Assembly: GCA_033064195.1 (NCBI GenBank)
Contig: JARBJD010000201.1
Coordinates: 62,001-126,000, forward strand
Direction: 5' to 3'
Origin: Blattamonas nauphoetae
Taxonomy: Eukaryota > Preaxostyla > Oxymonadida
Length of the DNA: 64,000 bases
The position numbers were made by a program, and so were the translations under genes. Positions 11,318-22,529 of the stretch are shown in pieces (position 1 is the first letter of the stretch; the number at the start of each line of letters is the position of its first letter). The notes under the pieces were generated by a model. It did not search any database, was not told where the DNA came from, and saw only the letters and a program-made list of their open reading frames with translations.

Positions 11318-12943
11318 TCATTTTCTCCCTCTTTTCCAAAGAGCACCCAGATGAGAGATGATGAGTGAAGTGCACAAAAAAAGAAACTTTCTTTGAGGAA
11401 CAGACGGACACGTGCTCAATCGTTTCGAGTTGAGAACCGAGTCGGAAAGTGAATCTGCACAGCGTTGCGAAAGAGAAGACCACATTCGAACCGACGAGTC
11501 TTGTTTCATCGACGAATCCACCCTGTCCAGCGTGGCCTCTGTTCAGATCAGAGCAGGACAGTGACCATCTGCATCACGCGGCAGTTCTCCAAAACCGACG
11601 AGTGGGATGTGCGGTGAAGACGCCGAAGCGAGTGCAGAGCAGGCGATCCAGCGAAACCTCTGTCGGCGAGGGAGAAGGAGAGAAGACCAGCGACAGTCGC
11701 GATTTGGTGAGGAGACTCGTCGGTTGGATCGGAAGAGACGATGAGATGCTGATCAGTCCAGATTCCACAGACGGAAGTGGCTCGTCTCATCCACATCACC
11801 CATCCAACAAGTTCAAACACAATCCACCGACACATTCAACCATTCAAGTCCCATCCACCAATCTTCGCTGAGCCTGAAGGAAGAGGCTGCGAGAGAGAGT
11901 CCCTCCATTCTGCTTCAGTGTCCAGAATCCGCAACAGGCCATGCGAGTCCAGTCAACCAAGTCGGCCAGTTCGTCGATGAGCAGCACTGGCTCCTGGATC
12001 AGTGGAGTGTCGACAGAGACAGCGTGACAAAGCATGAATGGCCATGTGTCCAGACGAGAGATCGACGACGATGTCGCGGAGCTGGATGGCTGAAGGGTGG
12101 AAGCAGTGTGGCTCGTTCTCGATTGGTGTTGGGAAGCGAGTGAGTGTGGACATACGAAAAGTCGTGACTGAGAATTCGATCGAACGCACTCCCACATCAC
12201 ACCCTGTCGACCATCCAAAGTGAGGCCCTTCTCCAACATGCTGTCCTTCTTTGAGCACATCACCACATTCCTGTTCGTCCAATCCTTCGATGAGAACGCA
12301 TTTCGACGAAGTGTCGGCACCACAATTGGACAGACAAGCGAGGTTCAGTGAGAGTGAGGCTAGCGACGACGTGGAGGATGAGAACAGCACCTGACTGCCC
12401 TCGTCTGAGACACAGTGCTGAAGAACGACTTCACGCAGAGTGAGAGAAGAAGCTCAGGAAACCTCAATCGCGGCTGGTCCACTTCCTTCCGTTCTGCGGA
12501 TGTGAGTGAGAAAAGACTTCTCGAAAAGATGAAGATGTTGTCGACAGCTGAAATAACAAACTCAGTTGCGATGACGTTTGTGAACACGCTGATGTCGAAT
12601 CGATTGCAAAAGTACAGCCATCAAGTCTGATTGCGGAAGGATGAGTTCGCAGCATTGTCGTCGCCTCAGCTTGAAGACTGAACGATCCATCTTTCAATCC
12701 AATCTTTTCATTCGCGCCGATCTCCAACATGTTTCCATCTTCGTCGATGAGATGCGGTGAGTGGAGTGTTGAGAGATGTGATGGTTCCTTCCAGCTTCAA
12801 TTCAGGCAGCGGGATGCCGAAAGAAAGCAAACGATGAGCTGCAAAGAACACGCGAGAGTGTTTCGTGAGATCGGTGGACTGTCTGCTGGTAGAGGGCAGA
12901 TCATGTTGAGAGGATTCCATGATGGACACAGGCTCCTCAGCAA
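11318..12943 (-). pseudogene. Decayed beta-helix surface protein gene, 3' part
   Basis: Minus-strand reading gives stretches typical of parallel beta-helix proteins, short repeats of small and Cys residues such as SLNLACLSNCG, RLDGCTFAID and PHCFHPSAIQLRDI, but the frame changes several times between them (near 12.0, 12.4 and 12.7 kb). Spliced introns do not explain all of these shifts, so decay is more likely. The part at 12930-12943 continues in frame across the Mutator-like insertion into 17942 once one 9-bp duplicate is discounted (AEGI then VAEEP). Such proteins are normally secreted or surface exposed. An unusual multi-exon gene is the alternative. Confidence 0.5.
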
Positions 12944-12952
12944 CAATTCCTT
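12944..12952. repeat. Left 9-bp target-site duplication
   Basis: CAATTCCTT immediately precedes the GGGTAGG end of the Mutator-like element and recurs at 17933-17941. Confidence 0.85.
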
Positions 12953-13060
12953 GGGTAGGTCTAGGCTCAGATCCGAAAAAGTCTAGACGCAGATCTGCAG
13001 ATCGGTCTAGGCGCAGATCTAAAAGTCTACACGCAGATCTCTCTGTATTCGTGTTATTTT
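12953..13060 (+). repeat. Left terminal repeat of the Mutator-like element
   Basis: Four related units, GTCTAGGCTCAGATC, GTCTAGACGCAGATC, GTCTAGGCGCAGATC and GTCTACACGCAGATC, separated by short spacers. They may be transposase binding sites. Confidence 0.85.
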
Positions 13061-13329
13061 CGACTTTGTATCACATTTTAATCTTCTCAAACCAAAATAT
13101 AGACATCATATCCTGTTTTTTTGGCTTTTCACTTCACTTTCCGACATTCCTCCTACTGTTGTTTCGAATATCGATCAGGGCTTGGGTTGATCAAGTCTCA
13201 TCACCAGGACAACGAATAACTGCTCCTGGCTGGATGCTCACCAGCAAGTGTTTGTTCTTATATTCCTGTTCCATACTCGTTTTCAGCATTGTCGTTCTCA
13301 CTGCTGACTTCCACCAGCATCTCGCGTTT

Positions 13330-13840
13330 ATCAATGCCTGTGTAAAAGTCTGCATTCAATTTCACCAGCTATCATCTCTCCTCATGTCTCTAAGTTCACT
13401 ATCACTGATCTCCTCATCCATCCTCCAGGATCTCCTCTTCGAATCCACAATTCATTCACCAATCGTATGCCCTTCTCTACTTCAAATATCTCTCTTGAAT
13501 TCCTCAGAAGCATCTCATCGTTGTCCTGGTCATTCCCTTCCCATCTTTCTTCATCTTGATGACCCTCTCGTTTCCTACACACCTCAATCGATTTTGATCA
13601 GGAACCAGTCTCCTCCGCTCATGGCTGATAATTGCTACCCACCTGAAAGAAGAACAATGAAACCAGGATGGCAATGAATGAGAAACCTGGAAGAAAAGTG
13701 CGAAAAGGAGCGAAGAAGGCGACGATGAGAAGAAAGAGAGTCGGAGGAGAGTGAACGAAGACTGAGAGAGACTGCAGAAGAACAAACGCTGAATGATGAA
13801 ACAAGAAACCAAAGAAGAACAAAATTGCAAGGCTCTGGAC
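13330..13840 (+). repeat. Dispersed repeat, copy A
   Basis: About half a kilobase that matches the reverse complement of about 22530-23030 at roughly four bases in five, for example the shared CACACCTCAATCGATTTTG and GGAACCAGTCTCCTCCGC. No intact frame is shared by both copies. It lies inside the Mutator-like element, between its left terminal repeat and the kinase fragment, so it may have been captured with it. Confidence 0.65.
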
Positions 13841-14039
13841 AACAGAATGAGAAAGACCAGGAAAGAGGGAAATTGCCTGACGGACAGCGGACGATAGCCC
13901 AAACAAGATATTTCCACGACTCAGTTCAATCATATGTTTCCGTAGTGAGAAAGGACGGAATAGATCACGAATGAAGAGCAAGAGGAAAGGAGGATGAAGT
14001 TAAGAAAAGACTGAGACATGGACATCGTTCAACCACTTT

Positions 14040-14961
14040 TATAAGGCTAAGGGATCTGAAACCAGCAAATCTTCTGCTTGATAAGAATGTCCTCCTCAAG
14101 AAGCCATGTGAAACACCCAACTCTACGACTCTAGAAGTCTGAACACACTTGATTCATCTTCAGATTCTAGTTGGAGGGGAATACGAAAGAAAGCCGACCG
14201 ATATGTGGAGCTATGGTACTGTTCTCATTGTTATCTTGACAGGATGTGTGTCTTTTCACTCCCCTTCATGTTATCTCTACTCAATAATCTTCACTTCAGA
14301 TCTGCCGTTTGAAGAAGACACCAACAACGAATCATTCCGTTAAATCAAAAACGCGGAGTTTTCTTATCCATTATCTTTCCCAAAAGCATCAAAATGTTTG
14401 TTTCCCTTACAAGCTCTCATTTTTCTCCGCACGTTCTCTTCATTTCTCTCTCCCACTCATCATTGTTTCGGGATTCATCTCATTCTTTCCCTATACTCAG
14501 CACTGATCAACAAAATCCTGAACCCTTCACCTTCCGCCCGAGCGACAATTGAAGACTGAACATCCGATCACTGGTTCACGCGCAACCTCCATCCCAACCT
14601 CTTCAAACCCGCCTTCTCCGTTGTCCAGAATACCATTCCACATCCTCGTGGTCACTCAGTGACATTGGATGGGTCTGTTTCGCATGAATTGATCTATCCG
14701 ACCGTACGAACGAGAGACAGAGAATGGATTGGTCTGGGCCACTCCAAAATGACTCGTCCGCCTCGTTATTCGCAGAAATTTCAACTTCCGATCCTGAATC
14801 AACAACTCAACTCACGGAATGTGGAAACGAACGACACGGCAAAGCAGGCTGCCAAAGATCTGAATACGAAGAACTATTTCACATTGGCGGATGATCTGCT
14901 GCGTTTGGGAGTGAAAGCGACGATGGACGATATTAACAATACGATTCGTCCTGTTGATTAA
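14040..14961 (+). pseudogene. Captured serine/threonine kinase gene, CAMK/Chk1-like, decayed
   Basis: RDLKPANLLLDKN (about 14050) is kinase subdomain VIb. YERKPTDMWSYGTVL (about 14180-14220) is subdomain IX. A 54-nt GT-AG intron (14246-14299) separates it from LPFEEDTNNESF. After a further likely intron come LINKILNPSPSARATIED (subdomain XI) and a C-terminal tail ending at a stop at 14961. Most of the activation loop including DFG is not readable, and a TAA stands where FRQIKNAEF would be expected (about 14341), so the copy is dead. The gene sits inside the Mutator-like element and points against the transposase. Confidence 0.65.
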
Positions 14962-15649
14962 GACGAACAATCCACACTTCCCATCCAAGGTCGCCGTGTG
15001 TCGATCGACGGAGACGATACAATCGCCCGCTCACCAATCGCTCTTCCACAACTGGCTGCTGCACCATTTCCCGCGATCCACGTTCGTAGTGACACAAAGT
15101 TCATCCCACTTCCCCCACTCCCTCCAAGAGCCAGACTGTGCGTATCCACCCTCCAAGACCCCTTCCTTTCGTTCTCTCACTTCTAGAACCACAGATCCGT
15201 CCTTCTGAATCGCTGGAACATCGAGGAACACATGAGATTGATAAGAGGAAGCAACAGCGGCGGCAAGCGAGACCAAAGGGAGAGTGGATCGGAAAATCCT
15301 TGCACCAGCCGACCAACCAGTTTGAAATATCATAACCTCCATTTCACTTCATTTTGAGCGCGTCTCTCTCTTTCAAGGGTGAGATCAACTGTGTACTAGA
15401 GAAATGTATTCAAATGTTTCAAGAGTCACCCTTTTCTTCCGGATTGTTTTTTGGTTCGTCTCCACTCCCTTTTCCTCAGCATCTCTGTCTTCAGATTCTA
15501 TCTCCAAACCAAGAACGTAGTCACTATCATCCTTTTTTTGTGAATTCACCACTCGACGTGTCCGACGCTGAGACAGTGGTGGTTGATCGCTCTCAATCGA
15601 CCTCTCTACTATGGAAGGAGTGGATCGCATTGAATGAGATTCGCCCTAT
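14962..15649 (+). other. Kinase downstream region, unresolved
   Basis: Some plus-strand stretches look coding, for example GRRVSIDGDDTIARSPIALP and SLSFKGEINCVLEKCIQMF, and could be the rest of the kinase C-terminal region, but no continuous model could be built. Confidence 0.3.
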
Positions 15650-17454
15650 TCAAATGAAAGTGAACAAATGAAAAAGAGACACTTCGCACCCAAATACATC
15701 TTGGTTCTCGGTCAGGCAGGATCCTCTGATGATCATGCTTTTCCTTGATCGGAATTTAGCTTGTTTTTCCGGAGAAGTCCTCTGACGAAAGGAAACTGAT
15801 TCTTGATGCCAAGTCTTGATCTCAAAGTCGTAGTGAACTCTCACATATTTGAATGGGAGCTGAAGCCAATTATTTGCTGGAATTGATGCCGAAACACTTG
15901 CAAAAAGTCTGTAGTTCACGATCGTGAAACATAGGAATTTGGTAACACCATCGTATTGTATTTCAGGAGATTCCGAAGCAAACGATGGATGAAAATCAAC
16001 AAACTTTACCTTTCGTCCGTCTTTAGATTGAGAGATCTGAGTGAAGTATTCAACAAAGCCTGAGCAAGTTTCAATAGGTCGAGGAGGTGGGTTTCTGTAT
16101 AGTTCTTTCGTCATAATCCCGAACTCTGCGTCGCAGATGTTCTTTCCATGATGCTCATAGAAATAGCATATTGAGGTTGATATTGAGGGGTTGAGTAGAG
16201 TGATATCGGATAAAAGTAGCATTGGAACTGCTTGTTCCTAAAATGCGGTCCACAATCGGACGAAAAAATGAGAACTTGGGCATGATCAAAAAGTGAATCT
16301 GCAAGCATCAACTCCATCGCTTCGACCACGAAAGATGCATTATGGTTTAACACCTCGGAGATATAATGAAACACTTGTTTGTCCTCGTCTCCTTGCTCAT
16401 TTTTGAAGTGTACAACGAAAGCTAGATCCGACAGCTGCTGCTTGTGGAAGAACTCCTTCTGGGATTCTTCCTTTGCTATTGGTACTTTCCAATTTTCTTT
16501 AAAATCAGCTATTATAAGAAATTGGTTGGCTTTTAGATTCATCTTCACGTCTTTAATAGCTCTTCTTTGTTCCTCTGCCCCAAAGAGGTGATCCTGTAGT
16601 GCTCCGATTTCATTTTCTAGTTCCTCCCTATTTTCTTCAGATTGCTCAGGTAGATGCCGCAGCTCATGTTGAGCTTCTTGTAGCCTCAGGCATTCTGGGC
16701 AGACATCCGTTCTTGTTGTCGCTTGTGTCAGATCTGTCGTCATCCGGCAAAAGGTGCTATACCCCATCTGTATGCCAGTTTCTTCTTCGAGTTTTCCCCA
16801 AATATCGCGTTTAGGCTGAGTAATCTTTCTTACTCTCATCCATTTTGTAGGATCTTGAGTTCTCAGTCGTTGTCCCTGGGATGATTCGTTTGAGTGATTT
16901 TGTATGAATTCTTTGAATATTGGATCGTCTTTGTTCAGAGAAGTATGAGAGGACGGAGGCCGGGTCAGTTTATTTCTCTTGTGGCGACCAGCTAACTTGT
17001 GGATCTGCGCCGAACGGTACTGACTCCTTGAATTATTATATCCTGCGATGGAGAGTTCTCCAAAAGTGAAGTGTGATGCGAGCACTGACTCCAAATCCAA
17101 CACATCTATCCTCGTCTTGTTGCGAATGTCGAATAGATCCTTCATCAGGCTTAACACCATATCTGAATCACATTATGAAAAAATGCACAAAGTCACAATC
17201 AATATCACACTTTTTTGGTCCTTCTCTATCGAAGCTTTCACAGAAGGACATTTCTGACTCTTACAGACGAGGTGGCGAACGAGGTCACCAGGATCTGAAG
17301 GCCAAATGGTACTAATGGCCTCCCAAGCTCGGTTCGTGATTTTTCGACGATCCTCCCTCAGTAGACCTCCAAGGCTGGTTGAATCGGAATTAAGCATCAT
17401 GGGAGAACTCTCTGTCCAAAATTTGTCCCTCATCGGAAGAAAATCCACTTTCAC
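15650..17454 (-). pseudogene. Mutator/Rehavkus-like DDE transposase
   Basis: Minus-strand reading has a likely first exon to 17211, a 48-nt GT-AG intron (17210-17163), then a long frame to 16111. The acidic triad appears as FLIIADFKEN, IFSSDCGPHFRN, and in another frame YEHHGKNICDAEFG. The SD-GPHFRN and HGKNxCDxEFG pattern is one I associate with transposases of this Mutator-related type. A CPECLRLQEA segment precedes it. The last third (15650 to about 16222) is in a different frame, so one frameshift separates the second and third acids. The start at 17454 is the first Met in the open frame and is not certain. Confidence 0.6.
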
Positions 17455-17825
17455 TCAATCAGAAATCAGCAACGTGACAAACTCCGTGACAAGAAGCTTG
17501 GAGGAATTTTTCAATGATTTATTGTGAGATTTCAATGAATCAGATCGAATTGTTTGTTTTGACACAAAAACAAGAATTAAAAGTGAGACAGGTCATGATC
17601 TCTCACGACTTCAATGAAAAAAGAAGCTCTCCTTTCACAAGAAAATTCAGTATGAATTCTATGAGTTTTTATTTTCCTCCACGCACCATAGTTGTTTGCA
17701 TCATTTCATTGAGAACTACACAACTCTGAACCAAACTCGAAGCTGCAAAGCCAGAAAAAGCGAGATTATCAACACAAAATTCACATTTCACGTCGAATTT
17801 ATTGATTGCAAACATTTTTAAGTCG

Positions 17826-17932
17826 AAATGAACCAAAACAAGAGAGATCTGCGTGTAGACTTCGAGATCTGCGCCTAGACCGATCTGCAGATCTGCGTCT
17901 AGACTTTTCCAGATCTGAGCCTAGACCTACCC
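17826..17932 (-). repeat. Right terminal repeat of the Mutator-like element
   Basis: Inverted copy of the left end with the same four units. The 9-bp duplicate CAATTCCTT follows at 17933-17941. Identity to the lone copy at 18866 extends about 70 bp further inward than to the left end. Confidence 0.85.
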
Positions 17933-17941
17933 CAATTCCTT

Positions 17942-18856
17942 CAGCGAGGAAGAGATCCGATCCGAGTCCGACCAGGTTCCAGTTGTGAAATGTGATCGAA
18001 TCAAGCGAGAGACGATCAAAATCAGTCGTTCCATCGAAGAAAATGCTCGCTCCCACACGGCACGACAGTTTTCGAATGAGTGTGTGGTGTACACCCGCCC
18101 AAAGATCGTGAATGCTGGCACGCGTTGCAATTTCAAACGAATCTGCGCTCAGACGACAAAGAACAGTCCGCTGCCACACTTTGCAGAGCAAGAGGCACAC
18201 TCTGTTTGGAGTCAGTCCTCTCCATCGCCTGACTGGCGGTCGACGACAGTTCCTCCATCTGCGCTGGCAGTGCAGTCCACAAATCGGTTGCTGTGAGTTT
18301 CAGGTCAGCAGAGTCGGACAGGAACAGAGCTCCTTCCGAACGTGCTGAACATTTCACAAACATCACAGTGTTCATGGAGAGAGAAGAGGAATGAACAGGC
18401 AGAAACGCACCACTTTCTGTGGTTGGGATGTTCACTGCACTCGACACGACAGAGCAGATGCCAGCTGTGGGAACAATCGTTGATGTCGGCGAGCAGGGAG
18501 CGAGCTGGACGACGCTGACTGAACATTCACTGCCTGATTTCACTGTCTCTGCCAATTTCGTGATTTGAGATGATGATGGAGTTGAAGTGGCTGGTGCATT
18601 TCATCCTTTCAAACCCATCAGACGGCTTTCGATCGTAAAATGGTTGAAATCTCCCACTCCGACGAAAATGGTTGTCGTTGTCGGATTGGTCGTGAGGATT
18701 GGCTGGAGGGAGCCAGATTCCGCAAAGATATCGACTGGCATGGAGACAATGCTTCCGTTCAACATGATTTGAGTGTTGGCGACGAGAATTCATTGTGAGC
18801 GGAGAAGCTGCTGTCGTTTGGTTGTGTAGACCAACGTCGGCGAGGTTCGACGAGTC
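17942..18856 (-). pseudogene. Decayed beta-helix surface protein gene, 5' part
   Basis: Minus-strand stretches such as NTVMFVKCSARSEGALFLS, ADLKLTATDLW and ILTTNPTTTTIFVGVGDF are typical beta-helix turns. At least two frame changes are visible between 18.5 and 18.8 kb (for instance after TTAASPLT and after SRLMGLKG). The part nearest 17942 reads straight into the fragment at 12943 on the far side of the Mutator-like insertion. At its upstream side the gene stops at another terminal repeat (18866), so its true 5' end is not in view. Confidence 0.5.
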
Positions 18857-18865
18857 GATGGCGAG

Positions 18866-19044
18866 GGGTAAGTCTAGGCTCAGATCCGGAAAAGTCTAGA
18901 CGCAGATCTGCAGATCGGTCTAGGCGCAGATCTCGAAGTCTACACGCAGATCTCTCTTGTTTTGGTTCATTTCGACTTAAAAATGTTTGCAATCAAAGAA
19001 TACGACGTGAAATGTGAATTTTGTGTTGATCATTTCGCATTTTT
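18866..19044 (+). repeat. Lone terminal repeat of a second Mutator-like element
   Basis: GGGTAAGTCTAGGCTCAG and all four internal units recur here, matching the reverse complement of 17757-17932 for about 175 bp. No opposite end and no second copy of the flanking GATGGCGAG are found downstream, so this is an end left behind by deletion. Confidence 0.75.
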
Positions 19045-19168
19045 CGGCATTGCAGTTTGGAGTTGACTTCAGAGTTGATCCCACCCATGAATGTCGCTTG
19101 CTGCCGCTGCAGTATCCTCATCCCAATCACTGGCCGTTCAGTCTTCATCCACAGGACGTATCGCCTTG

Positions 19169-22042
19169 TTAATGTCCTCCATCATCGCTTTCACTCTCAA
19201 ACGCGGTAGACATTCCCAAGCCGAGTGATTGCGTGTCTGAAGGCGAGTTCTGAGGAAGGAATGAGATTGTTGCGGTGTCACTTGGGACACTTACACTGAA
19301 CCGCGAGAGAGAAGCCGTGAAAGGAGAGGAAGAGAAGGGCGACGACGCGTTGAAGTGTCCAGTGTCGACAGCCTCAATCTCGTCAATCCCAACCAGTTCA
19401 AACGATCCCAACGTGTCGGTCTCGACCTCTTTGCCTGAGGGACGGAGTGTGGGGGACTGGCGAGGAGAAGGCGGGCGAGGAGTGGGTCGAGGCAGGGAGG
19501 AGGATGTGGCAGCGGAGAGGAGGGAGTGTGGGAAGGGAGGTGTGTTGAAGAGAAGCTGATGCGAATCTGTCGGCGAACAGTGCAGTTCCTCGAAGATCGG
19601 TTGCTTTGGTTCATGCGGTGGTGACTGGGTTGATTTCGGTGATTGTGCTGTAGGGACTGTCTGCTTCCCAGACGACGACTTGTGAAGCGAATGGAAGATG
19701 GTTGGGATGCTCTGCTCAGCCTCCGAAGACTCTTCCGACGTGGTTGGCGATCGAGACATGATTTTGAGACTGATCAGGGGAGGTGTGCTGTCGGACATTG
19801 TGCTCGGACTGCCAGCCTCAAACATGAAGCGCTGGACAGAGAGGGAGTGGTTGATGCTGCGTGGCTGAGGAGTGGTGGAGGGGAACGGGGGCATCCAACT
19901 AGTCGACGCCATCTGAAGAGAGAGGAAGGAGCGAGAGATCGACGCCGGTGAGTGTTGCGATGTTGAGAACAGCGGAGAGTCTGTCTGCCACGGCGACGAT
20001 CCCCGAATGTGCGAAGGCTGGGTTGGCGGAGAATCGATTGAGACTACAGTGGCCTTCTGTGCCTTCGACTCCTCCTCTTCCGCTCTCGACTTGACGAAGA
20101 ACTCCCATTCCTCTTGCCTTTGCTGCTCGGCGTCGAGTCTCGTCTGCGCGTTTCGTTGTTTGAGGTCGACGAGAAGCTGCTCTTGAATCTCGCTTGTCTT
20201 CGAACACCACTTCTCCAGATCAGCTTCGAGGGTCCCATCTTCGTCCAACGCTTCGGAGACAGCGTCGCACAGCTCGAGGATGTACTCGTCTCGACACAGC
20301 CACTCCAACACGTCAACCATCCCCACTCCCTTCACCTCAGGAAGCTCGAGAAGGGAGTTGTGGGTGAAAGAGACAGTGCGAGTGTGGGAGTGGTTGTTGA
20401 TTGTTTGGACTGTTGCTACAGAATGACAATCAAATCGAGCAAGACGCCATTCGACAAAATCAAGCATGATTTCTTCCTTCCCCTTGTCCTTCAGGGTACC
20501 CACCCAGTTCTGTTCGACTCGTGCCATCTCTTCCCGAAAGCTCTGTTCCTCCAATCGCCGTTCTTCCATCCCCTCCATCTCGATGGTCCGGACACGCTGG
20601 GCAAACTGCATCACCATGAACGGGTACACGAAGAGAAGAAGGATCCCGTGGCGTGTTTCTTCTGATGAGTGGTTTTGAGGAAGGAGGGTGAGGAGAAACT
20701 CGAGAAGGGACGAGCTCAGAGCGTGATCTGACAGATGGTGTTTCAAGAATGGAGTGAAGATGAGATAGAAGGGATTGGTTGGGGCGAATGACGGGTGGTC
20801 GAAGAGAGCGGGCGGGAGGAAGGACGACAGGTTCACCTGGTCCAGCAAAGAAAGGGGATGATGAAAATCTAATCCAGAAATTGACGGAAGTGTCATGTTT
20901 GGCGTGTTTGGGGGGAAAAATAAGGTCAAAAGAGTGTTGGACGAATGGAGGGCGGTTCGAAGGTAGCGAAGAGCGGGCAAACTAAACGAGGAAGAAATGG
21001 GGATCTGTCCGAACAAAATAAGAATATGCTGGGTGAACACCGAGTTTGAGAAGAAAGAGAGGATTTGAGGGTGACTCGTGGATACCAAATGGCACGCCAG
21101 TTCACACAGTTGCTGGAGGGGGACAGAAGAAAGAGGAAATGTCGGGATCGATTCATCTTCGAGATCTGCAACACCTGTTCTGTGTTTCCATGCGTTTAGG
21201 CAGTATGAGCAATCGGTACACGGATGAAGGGACACCAGATCACGCGAGGAGATCTCGTCTGAAGATGAGGGAATACCCGCGAGTGAGAGTGTCAGGACTT
21301 CTTGGAGGGCGTGGTTGTCGGAAAGGTTGGGTTTTGGGGGAGGAAAGAGGGAGAGTTGATGGGTCAGAGGGACTGACGTGATGGGGCTGAATAGGAGCGG
21401 AATTAGGTGCTTAGTGATCAGCGAAGAAAGGGGATGGGACGCTGGTGTATTTGTCATTATGAGAAAAACCACATCAAACAATTGTTGCGTGATTGATCTC
21501 GGTGATGCAATGAGGATCGCGAACACGATGGTGTGCAGAGAGGGATAATTCTGGACATGTTCGTCCTGATGTGCGGTGATAACAGCCTGTGCGTTGAACG
21601 AGAGCAACGACAGAAGCGTATTCGTGAGGGCAAGGAAAGGCGACGTCTGTTTCGGTGGTGTTGGCGTGAGGGGCGTAGAAATCTGATCTGCCTTGTAATT
21701 CTCTCGCAAATATGAAAAGAATGGTTGGCTGTTCTGTTGACTGAATTGAGTGTCAGGTGGTCGAGTGTGATGGTGTCTTGTGTTAGCGTTGGCATCTGGG
21801 ATTACGATGATCTTCGTGAGGACCCTTGTTAGTTTGGAGATAACGCCGTTGTCGACAAGTTCTGTGACGACAGATTGGATTAAATTGTCTTCCTGTCCAC
21901 GGCACATGATGCAGATTTCGTCGATCAAGAGGACTGCTCGCCTCCATCCGCCAAGACGGTCCAATTCCTGTTCATCAATCCGCTGAACAGACTCCGAGTT
22001 CTCAGAAAGCGACGAGAAGAAGGAGGATTTCCATGCCATCAT
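19169..22042 (-). CDS. Large helical host protein, unknown function
   Basis: A single open frame encodes about 957 residues from the ATG at 22042 (MMAWKSSFFSS); an upstream TTG in frame is less likely. Residues 1-560 are Leu- and Ser-rich amphipathic helices with the look of an armadillo/HEAT-like solenoid (AVLLIDEICIMC, SLHTIVFAILIAS, LPALRYLRTALHSS), including a Cys-rich patch CTDCSYC. Then come a charged coiled coil (EEWEFFVKSRAEEEES) and a long Ser/Pro-rich tail with an acidic end. No catalytic motif is seen. Neither side gives a functional clue: a transposon remnant lies downstream and a beta-helix fragment overlaps upstream. An extra upstream exon is possible. Confidence 0.65.
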   Translation of the reverse strand: MMAWKSSFFSSLSENSESVQRIDEQELDRLGGWRRAVLLIDEICIMCRGQEDNLIQSVVTELVDNGVISKLTRVLTKIIVIPDANANTRHHHTRPPDTQFSQQNSQPFFSYLRENYKADQISTPLTPTPPKQTSPFLALTNTLLSLLSFNAQAVITAHQDEHVQNYPSLHTIVFAILIASPRSITQQLFDVVFLIMTNTPASHPLSSLITKHLIPLLFSPITSVPLTHQLSLFPPPKPNLSDNHALQEVLTLSLAGIPSSSDEISSRDLVSLHPCTDCSYCLNAWKHRTGVADLEDESIPTFPLSSVPLQQLCELACHLVSTSHPQILSFFSNSVFTQHILILFGQIPISSSFSLPALRYLRTALHSSNTLLTLFFPPNTPNMTLPSISGLDFHHPLSLLDQVNLSSFLPPALFDHPSFAPTNPFYLIFTPFLKHHLSDHALSSSLLEFLLTLLPQNHSSEETRHGILLLFVYPFMVMQFAQRVRTIEMEGMEERRLEEQSFREEMARVEQNWVGTLKDKGKEEIMLDFVEWRLARFDCHSVATVQTINNHSHTRTVSFTHNSLLELPEVKGVGMVDVLEWLCRDEYILELCDAVSEALDEDGTLEADLEKWCSKTSEIQEQLLVDLKQRNAQTRLDAEQQRQEEWEFFVKSRAEEEESKAQKATVVSIDSPPTQPSHIRGSSPWQTDSPLFSTSQHSPASISRSFLSLQMASTSWMPPFPSTTPQPRSINHSLSVQRFMFEAGSPSTMSDSTPPLISLKIMSRSPTTSEESSEAEQSIPTIFHSLHKSSSGKQTVPTAQSPKSTQSPPHEPKQPIFEELHCSPTDSHQLLFNTPPFPHSLLSAATSSSLPRPTPRPPSPRQSPTLRPSGKEVETDTLGSFELVGIDEIEAVDTGHFNASSPFSSSPFTASLSRFSVSVPSDTATISFLPQNSPSDTQSLGLGMSTAFESESDDGGH

Positions 22043-22059
22043 CTCGCTTGGCAATTGAG

Positions 22060-22434
22060 ACCAGGAACGATTGGACGAGGGCGATAGATGCCTGGAAGAG
22101 AGTTTGCGTTTTCGGACACTATTCGTCCAGAATCAGCTGTCGACAGCTTCAAAATCGATGTAGATCTGCTGGTCATGTTCAGAAGGGTGATTGACTGTGT
22201 ACCACCATCCATCTTCAACAGCGAGGGGTGTATGGTCTTTTCCTTGGAACCACCACTCGCAAAGCCAAAGGTGCATGTCATGAAGACCGCATTTGTTCGA
22301 ACAAGCGTGTCCTTAACGATGTCTGTGTCTCCGCCTCGTCTCCTCATCCTTTGCACTCCCTCTTGTATATTCTTCGTGTTTTTCCGGCTTTTCTCATATC
22401 TGCAATGTCTCTTTGCACTGGGCAGGGAGGACAA
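22060..22434 (-). pseudogene. Second beta-helix protein fragment
   Basis: A minus-strand frame of about 130 codons contains NAVFMTCTFGFASGGS and SITLLNMTSRSTSILKLS, typical of the same beta-helix surface family. It ends at a stop overlapping the start of the large helical gene and has no clear beginning, so it is read as a gene remnant. Confidence 0.45.
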
Positions 22435-22529
22435 CGCGTTTGGGCCATAGTTGGTTACTCCTCACGCCTTCAGCTTCTTTCCTGGTCTGACATCATTATG
22501 TTGTCCACAGCCTTGTAATTATGTTTATC

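Larger units (their letters stand above)
12953..17932. mobile_element. Mutator/Rehavkus-like element carrying a captured kinase gene
   Basis: A 4,980-bp element bounded by inverted GGGTAGGTCTAGG ends and a perfect 9-bp target duplication, the size typical of Mutator-type elements. The terminal repeats are about 108 bp and are built from four spaced copies of a GTCTAGRCKCAGATCT-like unit. Tandem units inside the terminal repeats are a known trait of the Rehavkus group. The right half carries a minus-strand transposase (15650-17454), while the left half carries a decayed protein kinase gene in the opposite direction (about 14040-14961), which looks like capture of host DNA. The element interrupts the beta-helix gene. 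Confidence 0.75.
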
